33,500 nucleotides of DNA from Teratosphaeria epicoccoides. Taxonomy: Eukaryota > Ascomycota > Dothideomycetes > Mycosphaerellales > Teratosphaeriaceae. This document shows positions 33,145 through 33,500 of this stretch, piece by piece. The stretch lies in NCBI GenBank assembly GCA_021401465.1, contig JADDMT010000219.1, positions 1 to 33,500 of the forward strand, in the 5' to 3' direction. The notes below the pieces were generated by a model. The model saw only the letters and a program-made list of their open reading frames with translations, was not told where the DNA came from and ran no database searches. The first letter of the stretch is position 1, and every line of letters begins with the position of its first letter. A program made the translations under genes and the position numbers.

Positions 33145-33322
33145 CATAGGTATGTAGTAGCGTATAGAGCCTCTATTCCTAATAATAGGGTAAGGTCTAA
33201 AAACTAATTACTACCCTTCTTTAATTCTTCTACAAAGCGCATAAGATGCGCCTACGTACGTTACATGCGGCTTAGCTCGTTAGCATGACTAAATGAGCCT
33301 ATAGCTTAGGTGTCTAGTATTA
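33145..33322. other. Spacer between LTR F and LTR G
   Basis: 178 bp of unique sequence without ORF or repeat. Confidence 0.5.
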
Positions 33323-33500
33323 TGTCATAAGGGTAGGTGCCGATAGCAGGAAGGTGACCAGGTGTTAGACTCAGGAGCTGTGAAGAATATCGACAATAGC
33401 AGTTGACCTTGTAACTGACTCTCCTCTAAGCAAGAGAGGATTAAATTGAGATTAAGCACGAAGCTCCTAACTGCCTGTCCTAAAGCCATCCCTATATACT
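33323..33500 (-). repeat. Family II LTR G, partial, runs off the window
   Basis: It starts TGTCATAAG and matches the U5 side of LTR F with fewer RIP changes. The flank at 33322 is not the element leader, so this is either the 3' LTR of another minus-strand copy extending to the right, or a solo LTR. Confidence 0.82.

Overview
The window looks like fungal heterochromatin, most likely from a filamentous ascomycete (Pezizomycotina). It consists almost entirely of degenerate Ty3/Gypsy chromodomain retrotransposons (chromoviruses). No host gene, tRNA, rRNA or CRISPR array was recognised. Reading frames are broken mainly by TAG/TAA at former Gln (CAG/CAA) or Trp (TGG) codons, and CpA/TpG is depleted in favour of TpA while CpG stays common. 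That is the footprint of repeat-induced point mutation (RIP, C to T at CpA). Intact host coding sequence was not seen in any frame.

Region 1 (1-22356) holds four copies of one element family (family I; LTR 360 bp, full length about 8.16 kb). Copy A (+) is represented by 1-984 and 9154-12086. Copy B (+, 985-9153) is complete and is inserted inside the chromodomain of A with a 5-bp target duplication TACAC. Across a 146-bp AT-rich spacer (12087-12232) lie two copies in the opposite orientation: D (12233-14196, 3' half only) and C (14197-22356, complete), with C abutting D inside its antisense gene. The whole forms a tail-to-tail inverted repeat of more than 20 kb. The layout of a complete family I copy is LTR, one fused gag-pol frame (4965 bp in both B and C), an antisense cysteine-rich gene (1422 bp) with its own TATA box, a polypurine tract, and LTR.

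Region 2 (22357-23202) is very AT-rich and featureless apart from a short tandem repeat.

Region 3 (23203-33500) holds a second, unrelated chromovirus family (family II; LTR about 450-490 bp, termini TGTCAT...ATGACA). Copy E (+) has LTR, gag, pol with protease, RT, RNase H, integrase and chromodomain, then an antisense ORF whose stop codon lies 10 bp from the pol stop. It is joined at about 29.63 kb to copy F (-), which keeps LTR, gag, protease and RT up to just after the YLDD motif. A third LTR (G, -) runs off the right edge.

The most interesting signal is that both families carry, between pol and the 3' LTR, an antisense ORF for a Cys-rich, probably nuclear protein. In family II the cysteine spacing fits the Gal4-type Zn2Cys6 cluster; in family I it is a series of CxxC motifs followed by basic nuclear-localisation-like tracts. 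Both families also lack a TGG-type primer binding site and instead show complementarity between the base just inside the 5' LTR and the predicted 5' end of the transcript, as in the self-priming Tf1/sushi elements. All coding units here are RIP-damaged and presumed non-functional; copy B is the least damaged.
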